The notes under the pieces: generated by a model | What the model was told of the DNA's origin: nothing | What the model saw: only the letters and a program-made list of their open reading frames with translations | Database searches by the model: none | IMG/VR virus record: IMGVR_UViG_3300046723_000197 | Coordinates: 1-55,102 of that record | Origin: a virus | DNA: 55,102 nt | Direction: 5' to 3' (one strand) | Part shown: positions 14,377-23,600 of the stretch, piece by piece | Position numbering within the stretch: the stretch's first letter is position 1 | Layout of the letters: every line of letters begins with the position of its first letter | Position numbers and translations under genes: made by a program

Positions 14377-15276
14377 GTGCGTTACCAGGCGTTCACCCCA
14401 CCCCCCGAGGTGGCGAACTACAAGCTGATCACCGCCGAGCGGCTGGACCGCCCGCAGGTGCTCGGGGCCTGGCGGCGGCTGCGGCAGGGCCACCGGCTCG
14501 CCTATGAGATAGACGACGACGTGTGGAACATTGACGTGACCAACTTCAGCGCCTACAGCACATATTCGCGGCTGGCGGTGCTCGACGCGGTTGAGAACTC
14601 GATCATCACCTCCGACCTGGTGACCGTGACCACCGAGCCGCTGGCCGAGGCAGTGCGGGCACATACCAGCCATACCAACGTGAAGGTGATCGGCAACTAC
14701 CTCCCCGCCTCTGTGCTCACCATGGAACGCAAGCGCCGTGAGCATGTGACGATCGGCTACGCCGGCGGCGCGAGCCACGCCATGGACATGGCGATGATCG
14801 CCACCACGGTGCGCAAAGTTCTCGACCGCGACCCCGGCCTGCGGCTGCATGTCGTGGGAGTGGACTACCGGCCCACCCTCGGCCACAACCACGCCTACCA
14901 CACCCCATGGGTGGACAACCCAGCCGACTACTGCCGCAGCATGGATCAGTACCTGGATTTCGACATCGGCCTCGCGCCGCTCGCATCCACCAGGTTCAAC
15001 GAATCCAAGAGCCACCTGAAAGCCCTCGAATACGCGGCGATGGGCATCCCTGTCGTCGCCTCAGACTTCGGCCCCTACCCAGGGTTTGTCATCGACGGGG
15101 TGACCGGGTTCCTGGTGCGCAGCAAGAGCGAATGGCGGGACCGTATCCGCGAGCTGGTGGCCGACGAGGATCTGCGTGAGAGCATGGGGGCCAAGGCCCG
15201 CGAGCTGGCTGCCCAGCATACGATTGAGGGCAACTGGCATAGGTGGGCCGCCGCGTACCAGGAGGTACTGACGTGA
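14377..15276 (+). CDS. GT4-type glycosyltransferase, N-terminus frameshifted
   Basis: 299 residues from GTG 14377, but the frame is open and family-like back to about 14310 (TGCGFFRVKLPLDQLAAHGW), where no start codon exists. A natural start, ATG 14282 or 14285, is in another frame; one extra C in the C5 run at 14304-14308 would join them and give a complete GT-B N-terminus. The GT4 C-terminal domain is clear: IGYAGGASHAMDM, LHVVGVDY, DIGLAPL, FNESKSHLKALEYAAMGIPV and GVTGFLV. This is either a one-base sequencing error, a mutated gene, or a gene using a frameshift. It is followed by an ATGA-coupled small gene. Confidence 0.8.
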   Translation: MRYQAFTPPPEVANYKLITAERLDRPQVLGAWRRLRQGHRLAYEIDDDVWNIDVTNFSAYSTYSRLAVLDAVENSIITSDLVTVTTEPLAEAVRAHTSHTNVKVIGNYLPASVLTMERKRREHVTIGYAGGASHAMDMAMIATTVRKVLDRDPGLRLHVVGVDYRPTLGHNHAYHTPWVDNPADYCRSMDQYLDFDIGLAPLASTRFNESKSHLKALEYAAMGIPVVASDFGPYPGFVIDGVTGFLVRSKSEWRDRIRELVADEDLRESMGAKARELAAQHTIEGNWHRWAAAYQEVLT

Positions 15277-15608
15277 TGATCGTCATCATGGACCAGCAGA
15301 TGAGCGGCACCCGCTATGACGGCCGGGACTGGCCAGGCCATGGGGCAGAGTTCGAGGTGCCCGACTGGGAAGGCGTGGAGCTGTGCGCCGGCGGCATTGC
15401 TCACCCGAAGGCGGTAGTAGCGGAGGAGCGCAAGGTGGAAGTCGCCATGCCACCGCCTGACCCTGCCGTGGAGGTGCGCGCAGAGCCCGCAGCCGCCCAG
15501 GTGACGGCCCCGCCCGCCGTGGCGGAGGAGAGTGACGAGAACCTTCCCGTGGAGATGCGCAAGCGCGGCCCCGGCCGCCCCCCGGGCAGCACTAACAGGC
15601 CGAAGTGA
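15276..15608 (+). CDS. small protein with C-terminal AT-hook-like motif
   Basis: 110 residues from ATG 15276, overlapping the upstream TGA, with GGAGG at 15261-15265. Residues 1-45 form a small folded part (FEVPDWEGVELCAGG, reminiscent of short phage head proteins). The middle is Ala/Pro/Glu-rich, and the end KRGPGRPPGSTNRPK contains the GRP-type core of an AT-hook and is strongly basic. It might bind DNA or be a linker in the head; no family is assigned. Confidence 0.6.
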   Translation: MIVIMDQQMSGTRYDGRDWPGHGAEFEVPDWEGVELCAGGIAHPKAVVAEERKVEVAMPPPDPAVEVRAEPAAAQVTAPPAVAEESDENLPVEMRKRGPGRPPGSTNRPK

Positions 15609-15616
15609 TGACGCGC

Positions 15617-15640
15617 TAAGCTGTCCCGTAACAGGCCGCA
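15617..15640 (+). promoter_or_regulatory. putative promoter with GGCCGCA box
   Basis: TAAGCT (15617-15622) fits TANNNT and is followed by GTCCCG and GGCCGCA at 15634-15640. This matches the pattern before other structural genes (3293, 19797, 31272, 32456, 40839). It would serve the small genes from 15663. Confidence 0.4.
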
Positions 15641-15662
15641 CCGTCGATTGAGAGCACGACTG

Positions 15663-16001
15663 GTGACTGCGGCCTGCATTGATGAGCTGGTGAAAGCCTG
15701 GGCGCTCGATGAGATCACCCAGCAGGCTTTCGGTACCGAGTACCGCATCGCGGTCACCTGGGTGCCGGTCCCTGCCCCAGGTGCCCCGAACGTCATTGTC
15801 CCTGCCTGGTATCTGGCGATCACCACCCGCAACCCCCTCATCGGCGAGCCGCGCCTGTGCCACACGATACCGATCGGCATACCCGAGCCCGACGAGAAGA
15901 CGGTGCGCCGGGCCATCGCCGAGGGCCTGCACCTGCTGCTTGACCTGACCGCCTCGAAGCTGGCGGGGGTGAACGGCCATGATCCCACTGCTGCACGCTG
16001 A
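15663..16001 (+). CDS. hypothetical protein
   Basis: 112 residues from GTG 15663 with GAGAG at 15650; a TTG at 15648 is possible. The compact fold alternates strands and helices (YRIAVTWVPVPAPG, AWYLAITTRNPLIG) and ends in a long helix (AEGLHLLLDLTASKLAG). No family recognised. It overlaps the next gene by 23 bases. Confidence 0.55.
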   Translation: MTAACIDELVKAWALDEITQQAFGTEYRIAVTWVPVPAPGAPNVIVPAWYLAITTRNPLIGEPRLCHTIPIGIPEPDEKTVRRAIAEGLHLLLDLTASKLAGVNGHDPTAAR

Positions 16002-16293
16002 GACCCGGTGGGAATGCCCGAACTGCCCGGCCACCCACCTGACCACCGAGCCGCAGCCGCATATCCCGTTCCATGAGTGCCCGGGGCTGCGTGGCATCCT
16101 CGCGCCCTACGTGGAGGAGGGTACTCGCTGCAACGTGCACGCCCTCGGCCGTGAGGATTACGTGGGTCCAGAGCAGGGCCTGCGGGCTGACGCTGATGGC
16201 CGTCCCGTCATGAGCGTGATAACCGAACGGTGGGACGGCAGCAACGACTGCGCCGTCTTCCCCGGTACCGCATCCGCACAACAGGAAGGCTGA
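15979..16293 (+). CDS. small zinc-ribbon-like protein
   Basis: 104 residues. WECPNCPATH and FHECPGLRG form a CxxC...HxxC pattern near the N-terminus that could bind zinc. The rest is polar with no membrane segment. Proteins of this type, which convert a tRNA-like or header Cys pair into a small ribbon, are common beside phage structural genes, but the function here is unknown. Confidence 0.55.
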   Translation: MIPLLHAETRWECPNCPATHLTTEPQPHIPFHECPGLRGILAPYVEEGTRCNVHALGREDYVGPEQGLRADADGRPVMSVITERWDGSNDCAVFPGTASAQQEG

Positions 16294-16296
16294 CCC

Positions 16297-16770
16297 ATGG
16301 CCTGGGCAACGTCCAACATTTCCGGCGCCGGGCTTGACCAGCTCCTGAACGGCACCTTCTATGCCACCAACGCTGGCACCTCCTATGCGGCCGACACGAT
16401 CGACGTCGCGCTGTATAACAACTCGGTCACGCCGGACAAGAACGCCACGCTGGTCAACAACACCTTCAACGGCGGCACCTGGACGGGCAACGAGCTGACC
16501 TCGGCTGGGCAGTGGGCCGCCGGCGGTGTCGCGCTCGGCTCAAAGACCCACACGTTCGGTGCTGGCACGGTGCAGATCAGCGCCGCCAACACCGCTTCGG
16601 GTAACGCCGCGACCCTGACGGGCGTGTTCGGCTGCGCGGTCTACGACGCCACGCTGACACTGAAGTACCTCTACTGCTGGAATTACTTCGGCGGCTCACA
16701 GAGCGTGACCGCTGGTACGTTCACGGTCGTCTGGTCGGGTTCCGGGATTCTCCAGTACACGCTCACCTAG
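16297..16770 (+). CDS. beta-rich phage structural protein
   Basis: 157 residues, almost all predicted beta strand, rich in Gly, Ala, Thr and Asn (AWATSNISGAGLDQLLNG; GAGTVQISAANTASGNAATL). Starting three bases after the previous stop, it has the composition of phage decoration or tail-fibre domains and no signal peptide. No family is named. Confidence 0.55.
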   Translation: MAWATSNISGAGLDQLLNGTFYATNAGTSYAADTIDVALYNNSVTPDKNATLVNNTFNGGTWTGNELTSAGQWAAGGVALGSKTHTFGAGTVQISAANTASGNAATLTGVFGCAVYDATLTLKYLYCWNYFGGSQSVTAGTFTVVWSGSGILQYTLT

Positions 16771-16785
16771 CTAGGAGGCGCTGCC

Positions 16786-17778
16786 ATGCGCCGTCTGGGT
16801 TATGCATTCGCCGTACTAGTGGTGACGGTAATGGTGGCCGTGGTGGGCGCCCGCGCCCTGGCCGCTGGCGGCCTGACCGACGTGACATTCAACGGGTGCC
16901 TGGCGGGCGGGAAGCTCACAGGCGTGCAGGCGACGCGGACCCCTTCGTGCGCAGCAACCGCGACGCCCGTGCAATGGGCAGGGAAGGCAGGCGTCACAGC
17001 CAGCCCGTCGCCAACCATCACATCGCCGAGCCCCAGTCCCAGTGTGAGCACAAGCACAAGTGCCCCCCCGCCGGGGACGTGCGTGACGAGCGACCCATCG
17101 GGGAACTGTGGCCCGTACAGCTACGCCGGCATCACCAACAGCAACGGCTTCAACACCTATGTGTCGAATAACTGCTGGGGCGACCCATCCTGCCAGCAGA
17201 CCGTGACTGCAACCGATCCAGGTAACTGGTCGGTCACTGCGCACGAGCCTGACGGGAACACGGCGGTCATGACCTACCCCGACGTTAAGCAGATGTTCAA
17301 TGACTGGTGCGGCACCGGCTGGAATGACTGCGCCAATATGACCGACACCCCTCTCTCGGCGATGTCGCTGCTGACCAGCAGCTTCACCGAGAACATGCAC
17401 CAGGCGAGCGGCACGATCGCCGAAGCCGGGTACGACCTGTGGCTGACTGGTACCTCCGGTTACGGGGAGGTCATGGTCTGGGTGGATAACTCCAACCGGG
17501 GAACCGGCGGCGCGACGATCCTGGGTACGGCTAACATTGGCGGCCAGTCATACACGGTCATGCACTTCGGTTCGGGTGAGCTGATCTATTCGCTCGACTC
17601 CAACGAGCAGTCGGGCACGGTGGACATCCGGGCCGTCCTCCAGAATGCGGTGAATAACGGGTACGAGTCGCCGGGGCTATCACTGGCCGAACTCGATTTC
17701 GGCTGGGAGATCTGCTCGACTGGCGGCCAGGCGCAGACGTTCACGATAGGCAGCTACTCCATCACGGCTGCGAACTGA
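16786..17778 (+). CDS. secreted GH12-type endoglucanase
   Basis: 330 residues. The Sec signal helix is at about 5-27 (ending ALAAG), followed by a Ser/Thr/Pro linker (PSPSPSVSTSTSAPPP), then a beta-jelly-roll catalytic domain from about residue 115. YGEVMVWVDNSNRG gives the nucleophile E228 in the GH12 ExMxW context, and ELDFGWEICSTGG gives the acid/base E308. GH12 enzymes cut beta-1,4-glucans or xyloglucan. A cellulase-type gene with its own export signal is unusual in a phage late region. It is a host-type accessory gene preceded by AGGAGG and coupled by TGATG to the next methyltransferase. Confidence 0.75.
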   Translation: MRRLGYAFAVLVVTVMVAVVGARALAAGGLTDVTFNGCLAGGKLTGVQATRTPSCAATATPVQWAGKAGVTASPSPTITSPSPSPSVSTSTSAPPPGTCVTSDPSGNCGPYSYAGITNSNGFNTYVSNNCWGDPSCQQTVTATDPGNWSVTAHEPDGNTAVMTYPDVKQMFNDWCGTGWNDCANMTDTPLSAMSLLTSSFTENMHQASGTIAEAGYDLWLTGTSGYGEVMVWVDNSNRGTGGATILGTANIGGQSYTVMHFGSGELIYSLDSNEQSGTVDIRAVLQNAVNNGYESPGLSLAELDFGWEICSTGGQAQTFTIGSYSITAAN

Positions 17779-18497
17779 TGGACCTGGAACAGCTGAAGCT
17801 GTCCCTCACTGGGATCACCGGCGAAGACCCGTGCATCCCAGTGCCCAGCAACGGCCACCGCAGCGAGTTCAGCCGGCCTGACCGTGCCCGGGGCGCGGAC
17901 TGGCCGGCGCATGCCCCGACGATGATCGGGCTGGAGCGGCTGGGCAACATCCAGGAATGTGTGGAGAAGATCCTCGCCGACGACGTGCCCGGTGACCTGA
18001 TCGAGACCGGGGTGTGGCGCGGCGGGGCCTGTATCTTCATGCGGGCCATCCTCAAGGCACACGGTGACACCAGCCGCACCGTGTGGGTAGCCGACTCATT
18101 CGCTGGGATGCCCAGCGCCGAGCACGGCGGCGAAGAGGGCTGGTTCGGCATGCCCCAGCTGGCCGTCCCGCTCGATGAGGTGAAGGCGAACTTCGCGGGC
18201 TACGGGCTGCTTGATGAGCAGGTCCAGTTCCTGCCCGGCTGGTTCGATGAGACGCTGGCCGCTGCACCCATCGAGCGGCTGGCGCTGCTGCGGCTCGATG
18301 GCGACCTGTACTCCTCGACCATGACCGCACTGGAAGCCCTGTACCCGAAGGTGTCACCCGGCGGGTTCGTCATCATTGACGACTGGTGGTTCAAGTCCTG
18401 CCGTGAGGCAGTCACCGAATACCGGGCGAAGCATGGCATCACCACGCCTATCTGGCAGGCTGACTACGGGTACTGGCGGGTGCCTTCCGCACAATGA
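17778..18497 (+). CDS. TylF/MycF-type sugar O-methyltransferase
   Basis: 239 residues. ERLGNIQECVEKILADDVPG and DLIETGVWRGGACIFMRAIL are hallmark segments of the TylF (macrocin O-methyltransferase) family, followed by VWVADSFAGMPS, LLRLDGDLYSSTMTAL and GGFVIIDDWW, which carry the metal-binding acids. These enzymes methylate hydroxyls on sugars, which supports an O-methylated glycan. ATG 17778 overlaps the GH12 stop. The last 50 bases overlap the convergent gene. Confidence 0.85.
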   Translation: MDLEQLKLSLTGITGEDPCIPVPSNGHRSEFSRPDRARGADWPAHAPTMIGLERLGNIQECVEKILADDVPGDLIETGVWRGGACIFMRAILKAHGDTSRTVWVADSFAGMPSAEHGGEEGWFGMPQLAVPLDEVKANFAGYGLLDEQVQFLPGWFDETLAAAPIERLALLRLDGDLYSSTMTALEALYPKVSPGGFVIIDDWWFKSCREAVTEYRAKHGITTPIWQADYGYWRVPSAQ

Positions 18498-19779
18498 TCA
18501 GCCCGTAGCGGTATTCCACCGACTCCACCTCACCGCCAGGCTCGGTAAACAGGGCCAGGAACGATTCGGCGGTGCGCATCATCGAATGGTCACCGGCGTG
18601 CAGCGGGTGGTTCCCGTAGCCGACGAACCAGTCCTCGATCACATACCAGCCACCGGGCCTCACCAGCGGCCACAGCAGCTCCCAGGTGATGCGGGTCAGT
18701 TTCCCCAGGTGGGAGGCATCGTCCACGATCAGATCCCAGGCCGGACAGACCGCCGCGAGCTTGCCGGGCAGGTCGTCGTCTTCCTGGCTGGCGATGATCT
18801 GCACACTCTCCTGCGGCCACACCGACTCTTCGCTGCGGTCCACCCCGGCGACGACCCCGCCGGGGAACAGCGCCTGCCACATGTGCAGCGACTCACCGCG
18901 CAGCACGCCGACCTCACACACCCGCCCGGCTGTGCCGATCTCCGCCGCCATCTTCAGGTAGGTGGGCAGGTAACCCTGGCTGACCTTGTCGCTGGCGAAC
19001 CGCAGTGCGAGCGGCCGGTCGGTGTCGTACTGGGCAGGCACGTAACGCGCCGAGCCGTCCGCGTTCATGTAGCGGGCCTGCAGGGCATTGGCCAGCCGGG
19101 CGGCATCGTCAGGGCAGCTGACCTCGCTCATCTCCGCGCCATACACCTGAATACCAGCCGGCTGGCGCACCGGGTCGAACATGACCGGGATGGGGCGGTG
19201 ATACACCGCCAGCGGGTTGTCATCGGGATGCTTCGGCGGCTCCCCCGGGTGACGCTCGAACCCGGGCGGCCCGAGCGTCGGTGGCCCGCTGTAGTCATGT
19301 CGGTGTTCCACGTCCGGGGCGTGTATGTGCGGTTTCAGCCCGTGGCCGAGGCGCAGCCGCCCGGCGATGACCAGATCGAGAAACTGCCACGGGACACCGG
19401 TCAGGTCAGGGTCGATGATGTTGCGCAGCTTGCCGTCGCGCTCGAACTCGGTGGCGGGGATCTGCCGCTGGAGGGCGGCACCGAACCGGGTGCAGCCGAG
19501 GCCCTGCGTGAGCCGCTGGCCCGAGTTGAAAATCGGGTAGGGGAAGACGCACCACTGCTGCGGGCAGATGAGCAGCTGCGGCACCACGTCGTCGTGGATG
19601 ATCATGTCCTGCTCGATGATCAGCAGATCCTCATCGCCGGTCCACCGCTCCTCGATCGCCCGCCAGTAGGCGAAATCGTCAGCGGACACGTCCACCAGTT
19701 CGGCCCCGGGCAGCCCGGCCACCTGATCGCGGGTATCAGGATCAAGACCCGCCTTTGTATAGCCGAGCAGTATCCGCAT
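18448..19779 (-). CDS. fusion: glycosyltransferase-like module plus class I methyltransferase
   Basis: 443 residues. The first 170 or so match the stand-alone module at 2810-3295: RWTGDEDLLIIEQDM, QWCVFPYP, QGLGCTRFGAALQR. The C-terminal 210 form a methyltransferase of the cephalosporin-hydroxylase/TylF-like group: GRVCEVGVLRGESLHMW, VAGVDRSEE, WDLIVDDASHLGK and RPGGWYVIEDWF. One protein could thus add a sugar and methylate it. ATG 19779 is six bases from a -10-like TAGGCT, so the mRNA may be leaderless. It is convergent with the TylF-type gene, overlapping it by 50 bases. Confidence 0.72.
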   Translation of the reverse strand: MRILLGYTKAGLDPDTRDQVAGLPGAELVDVSADDFAYWRAIEERWTGDEDLLIIEQDMIIHDDVVPQLLICPQQWCVFPYPIFNSGQRLTQGLGCTRFGAALQRQIPATEFERDGKLRNIIDPDLTGVPWQFLDLVIAGRLRLGHGLKPHIHAPDVEHRHDYSGPPTLGPPGFERHPGEPPKHPDDNPLAVYHRPIPVMFDPVRQPAGIQVYGAEMSEVSCPDDAARLANALQARYMNADGSARYVPAQYDTDRPLALRFASDKVSQGYLPTYLKMAAEIGTAGRVCEVGVLRGESLHMWQALFPGGVVAGVDRSEESVWPQESVQIIASQEDDDLPGKLAAVCPAWDLIVDDASHLGKLTRITWELLWPLVRPGGWYVIEDWFVGYGNHPLHAGDHSMMRTAESFLALFTEPGGEVESVEYRYGLIIVRKAPASTRSQPAR

Positions 19780-19791
19780 GGGGGGAGCCTA
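19780..19791 (-). promoter_or_regulatory. -10 element for leaderless fusion-gene mRNA
   Basis: On the minus strand TAGGCT (19791-19786) is followed by six C and then the ATG at 19779. The plus-strand -10 TAGTAT lies only five bases away at 19797, so the two divergent promoters overlap and may exclude each other. Confidence 0.5.
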
Positions 19792-19796
19792 CGCTG

Positions 19797-19928
19797 TAGT
19801 ATTGCGATCAGGACGGTCTAGGCCAACGCCGTTCTTCTGCTGGCCGCAGCCCTCGTGGTGGTCCCACGGGGCCTGGCTGGAGCCCGCCGGGATTCATTCA
19901 CCCGGATCTTGGCTTCAGGAGGCCACAG
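19797..19928 (+). promoter_or_regulatory. structural-gene promoter and leader, duplicate of capsid leader
   Basis: TAGTAT (19797-19802), then GGACGG-TCTAGGCC, GGCCGCA (19842-19848) and the exact 20-mer CCTGGCTGGAGCCCGCCGGG (19872-19891), in the same order as in the leader at 3293-3418. CCGGG...CCCGG forms a hairpin directly before the AGGAGG ribosome site. A strong late leader is inferred. Confidence 0.6.
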
Positions 19929-20549
19929 GTGAGCTTCTACACCGGCACGCAGTGTGAGCTGCTGTATGCGATGCCTGCGTCCGCCCCGGCGGTCACCAAC
20001 ACTGCTACCACAGGCATCCTGTCCGCGAACTCGACCACCATCCTTCCCTACCAGCTACCCGCCGCGTATTTCACGCAGCAGTCCGGCACCGGCACCGGCA
20101 AGTCGCTGCTGCTCAAGGGCGGCGGGTTCTTCACGGTCGGCGCTGCTGCTGACACCCTCACGATGGCTATTTACATGGACACCACGGCGGGCACGCAGCT
20201 GACGATCATGGCGCAGTCGGGTGCGATCACCCCCGTCGTGTCAATCACCAACGGCTGCTTCGAGTTCGAGGTACTGGTCACCTGTTCCGCACTTGGCTCG
20301 GGTGCTAACTCGAAGCTGAACGCGGTCGGTCACATCTTCTGGGGGCCTGGCAACAACGCCGCCGCCCCCACGTTCGCCTCCAACGGCGCGACCAGCGCGG
20401 CCGGTGTCACGATGATCGGTGCCCCGCAGACCGGTGTCACGATCACCAACACCAACGCCTACTACATCGACGTGTACGCCTGGTGGAGCGCCACGACCAA
20501 CTCACCGTCGCTGACGATGAGCAACTTCCTGATCTTCGGCCTGAACTGA
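19929..20549 (+). CDS. structural protein, likely decoration or abundant virion protein
   Basis: 206 residues from GTG 19929 with AGGAGG upstream. Beta-rich, Ala/Gly/Thr-rich jelly-roll-like (LLKGGGFFTVGAAADTLTM; FEFEVLVTCSALGSGANS). The protein at 40924-41484 has the same fold plan (LPA-WY-PG start, a hydrophobic GG strand, an ITC- or IQCTA-GS strand). Its capsid-like leader suggests high expression, hence an abundant virion component. It has no signal peptide. Confidence 0.6.
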   Translation: MSFYTGTQCELLYAMPASAPAVTNTATTGILSANSTTILPYQLPAAYFTQQSGTGTGKSLLLKGGGFFTVGAAADTLTMAIYMDTTAGTQLTIMAQSGAITPVVSITNGCFEFEVLVTCSALGSGANSKLNAVGHIFWGPGNNAAAPTFASNGATSAAGVTMIGAPQTGVTITNTNAYYIDVYAWWSATTNSPSLTMSNFLIFGLN

Positions 20550-20596
20550 CCGCCCGGAGGAGACACCTCTCTCATCTCGGAGGGTTAACGCGACGG

Positions 20597-20630
20597 TGAG
20601 GTGACCGGGATGGTGTACGCGGTCACCTCA
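20597..20630 (+). terminator. hairpin between structural and fibre genes
   Basis: TGAGGTGACCG (20597-20607) pairs perfectly with 20620-20630 across a 12-base loop. No T-run follows. It lies 48 bases after the stop of the structural gene and just before the large fibre gene; a partial terminator or processing site. Confidence 0.55.
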
Positions 20631-20644
20631 GGTGGCGGTGGGCC

Positions 20645-23600
20645 ATGGCCGTAGCGTTCGATTCGGTAGGACCATCCTCCGCTGGGTCGGGCGGCGCTAG
20701 CCCCCGGTCGTACACGCATACCACTGTCGCGGGCGGAACGACGGTCGTGGTCGGCGCGAGCCTCGACGGGGTAGCTGTCGGCGTTACGGCCACCTGCACA
20801 ATCGGCGGCGTCTCAGCAACCTCGCTCGGGCAGGTCGCCTCCGGGGTCGGCGGTACCACCGGCATCGTCCAGGCGTGGTACCGGACGGGGGTCGCGGCCG
20901 GGGCGAATACCATCGTCGTCACCTGCGCCACTGCCGCTGACGTTGAGTGCGGGTCGATGGCGTACAGCGGCGCTGGCGTGCCCGGCGCCCCGTTCACCGC
21001 CCAAAGTTCCGGCACCAGCGGTACTGCCAGCGTTGCGGTCACATCGAACACCAGCGGGAACATGATCGCCGGGTTCGTGGCATGCGGCGATGCCGTCAAC
21101 TCCACGACCAACACCAGCCGGTGGATCAACAACTTCGAGGGCAGCGCTGGGCAGGCGACCGGCAACGCGGCCGGGGCGGACGCACCGGCGACTGGCTCCA
21201 CGGTCACCATGTCGTGGGGCATTAACGTCACCGTGTGGGCTGTCATCGCGGTCGAGGTGCTGCCTTCGCCAGTACCGCCGGGTACCTACGCGAGGCCTGG
21301 CCGCACGTGGCTGCACTACTTCCGCTGCCCGCAGTTCTTTAACCAGCAGCCACCTGGCCCAGTGGCGGCCCAGGCCAACCCGGCCACCGCTACGGCGTCC
21401 GGGGCGGCGCTCAACGCTACGGTCGTTACGGTCAGCGCGGCGGCTGCGCCGCAGTTCAATCCCGGTAAGACGTGGCGCAAGCATTTCCAGTGGCCGCAGC
21501 AGCAGCAGCTATCCGGCCCGCCCCCACTCGCGTGGGCCACCGCTGGGCTCGCTACCGCGACCGGCACCGCGAATGGCCTGAAACCGTATCCCGCCGGGCT
21601 CGGCGGCACCGGATATAATTCATGGTTCACTAACCAGTTCGGCGCTCCGCGCCTGATGGTGATCGAGCAGGCGTGGTCGCTGCCATACAACGCGGGCCGG
21701 TGGAATTCCGGCAACTGGCAGGGCGACATGGACGCCTACTTCGCCGCCCGGGCCGTGCAGGGATACACCGCGTGGTACGGCGTCGCGTGGGGGCAGCAGC
21801 ATCAGGAACCCACGTCGCTGACTTTCGGCCGCACATGGGACGGCGTCTACCCGCTGAACATCAACGGCACCCCCGGCGGCATCGTCACCGGAGCCGAGAC
21901 GGTCACGCTCAACGACACGTTCTGGCAGCGGATCGACTACCTGTTCGCCTCCGCCCGTGCGCAGGGTATCGCCTGTTTCCTCAACATGGGCCTGTCGTAT
22001 GACCACAGCGACACCAATGGCATCTGGTCGCACGCCACCAACGCGCAGGCGACAGCGTTCGGCGCTGCGCTCACAGCCCGGTACCCGCAGGCCACCTACC
22101 CGCATGTGTTCTGGTTCTTCGGCGACGACGACGACGGCCCCAACGACTCGTTTTATGCCGCGCAGCTGTCCGGGATGCAGGGTGCCGGTGACACGCGGGC
22201 GCTGGTCTCGATCGAGCAGTTCACCAACACGAACTGCCACATTGAATTCGACAACAAAACCTCGTTCTCCGGGTCGTTCGGCGCACCGAACGCGACCTAC
22301 AACTGGATCTACTCCTACGACGCGCCGTATTTCGGCGGCGAAGATTCGTACTCCGAAGGTGGCACGTTCACCCACATCCCGGCCGTGTACGGCGACGGGG
22401 TGTATTACGGCGACACCGGCGCCGGCACCATCCCTAACCGGGCGATCAGGAACTTCGCCTGGTGGGCGCTGGCCAGCGGTTCGCGTGGTTTCGCGGCCAC
22501 GTCCGGCCCGTCCGACATTGGCACCGGCCCGACCCAGCTGTGGCAGTGGCCATCCGACGCGATCACAAGGCTGACCACCGACCCTAACGGCACGTTCACC
22601 ACGTCCACGGTGGGGACTATCGCGTCGTTCTTCAGTGGCCTGACCGACTGGTGGAAGCTGATCCCCGACACGGGGAACGTGTTCATCACCGCAGGCCGGG
22701 GCACGCGGGGAACGTGCGACGCGCCGGGCGGCACGTTCAACTTCCGCAACAGCAGCACGTATGTCGCCGGGTCGGTCACCCCGGCGGGGACGCTCGCGGT
22801 CATTTACTGCAAAGCCGCTATGTCGATCACGATCGACCAGACGAAACTGGGTGCCGGGTACACCGCGACGTGGGTGGACCCGCTGTCCCTGGCCACGCAG
22901 GCGGCCACCCCGGCCGCCACGTACAACAGCACCCCGCTGGGGAACAACTCGGCCGGTGACCCCGACTGGGTGCTGGTATTGCAGGGGCCACCCGTCACCC
23001 CGGCGGCATCCGCAGGCTATGCGCTGCCGGGCTTGACATGGCGCAAGCATTTCCAGCATCCCCAGCAGTTCGTCCCGCCGGCACCAGCTGGCGCGGCAGC
23101 CACCAACGCGAACGCCGGCCTCGCATCAGGCACCGCTACTGCCCTCGGCCAGGATAACGACGCTACCTTCGACATCCTGATCTCGCCGAACGCTGGCGCA
23201 GCGGTGGCGACTGGCGCCAGCCTCGGGCAGGACGCCGGGGCAAACATCGCCGCCATCTCGCCTAATGCGGCAACCGGTGCCGGTACTGGCACCGCCCGTG
23301 GCTTCGACACCGGGGACGCGCTACCTGGCGTGTCGTACCCGCCACAGCGGGCGCAGCCCAGCCCAGTCTGGCTGAAGTTCTTCCACCACGAGCAGCAGCC
23401 GGTACCGCCGGCACCATTTAACGTCTACCCGGCCCCGGCGCTTGCGACCGCGACCGCTCTCGGCCAGGACACCGGGGCAAGCATCGCCTCGGTGGCACCT
23501 AATGCAGCTGTCGCGCCTGCCACGGGTACCTCGCTCGGCAACGACACCGGGGCCAACGAGCCTGCGGTCACCGTCAATGCGGGTCTGGCAGCGGGCGTCG

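Noticed and set aside
14027-14428. 133-codon open frame over array 1 and the terminator
   Set aside because: It crosses the repeat array and the hairpin and has no similarity to anything recognised.
21620-23059. 479-codon minus-strand open frame under the fibre gene
   Set aside because: Shadow frame; the plus strand has clear domain motifs throughout.
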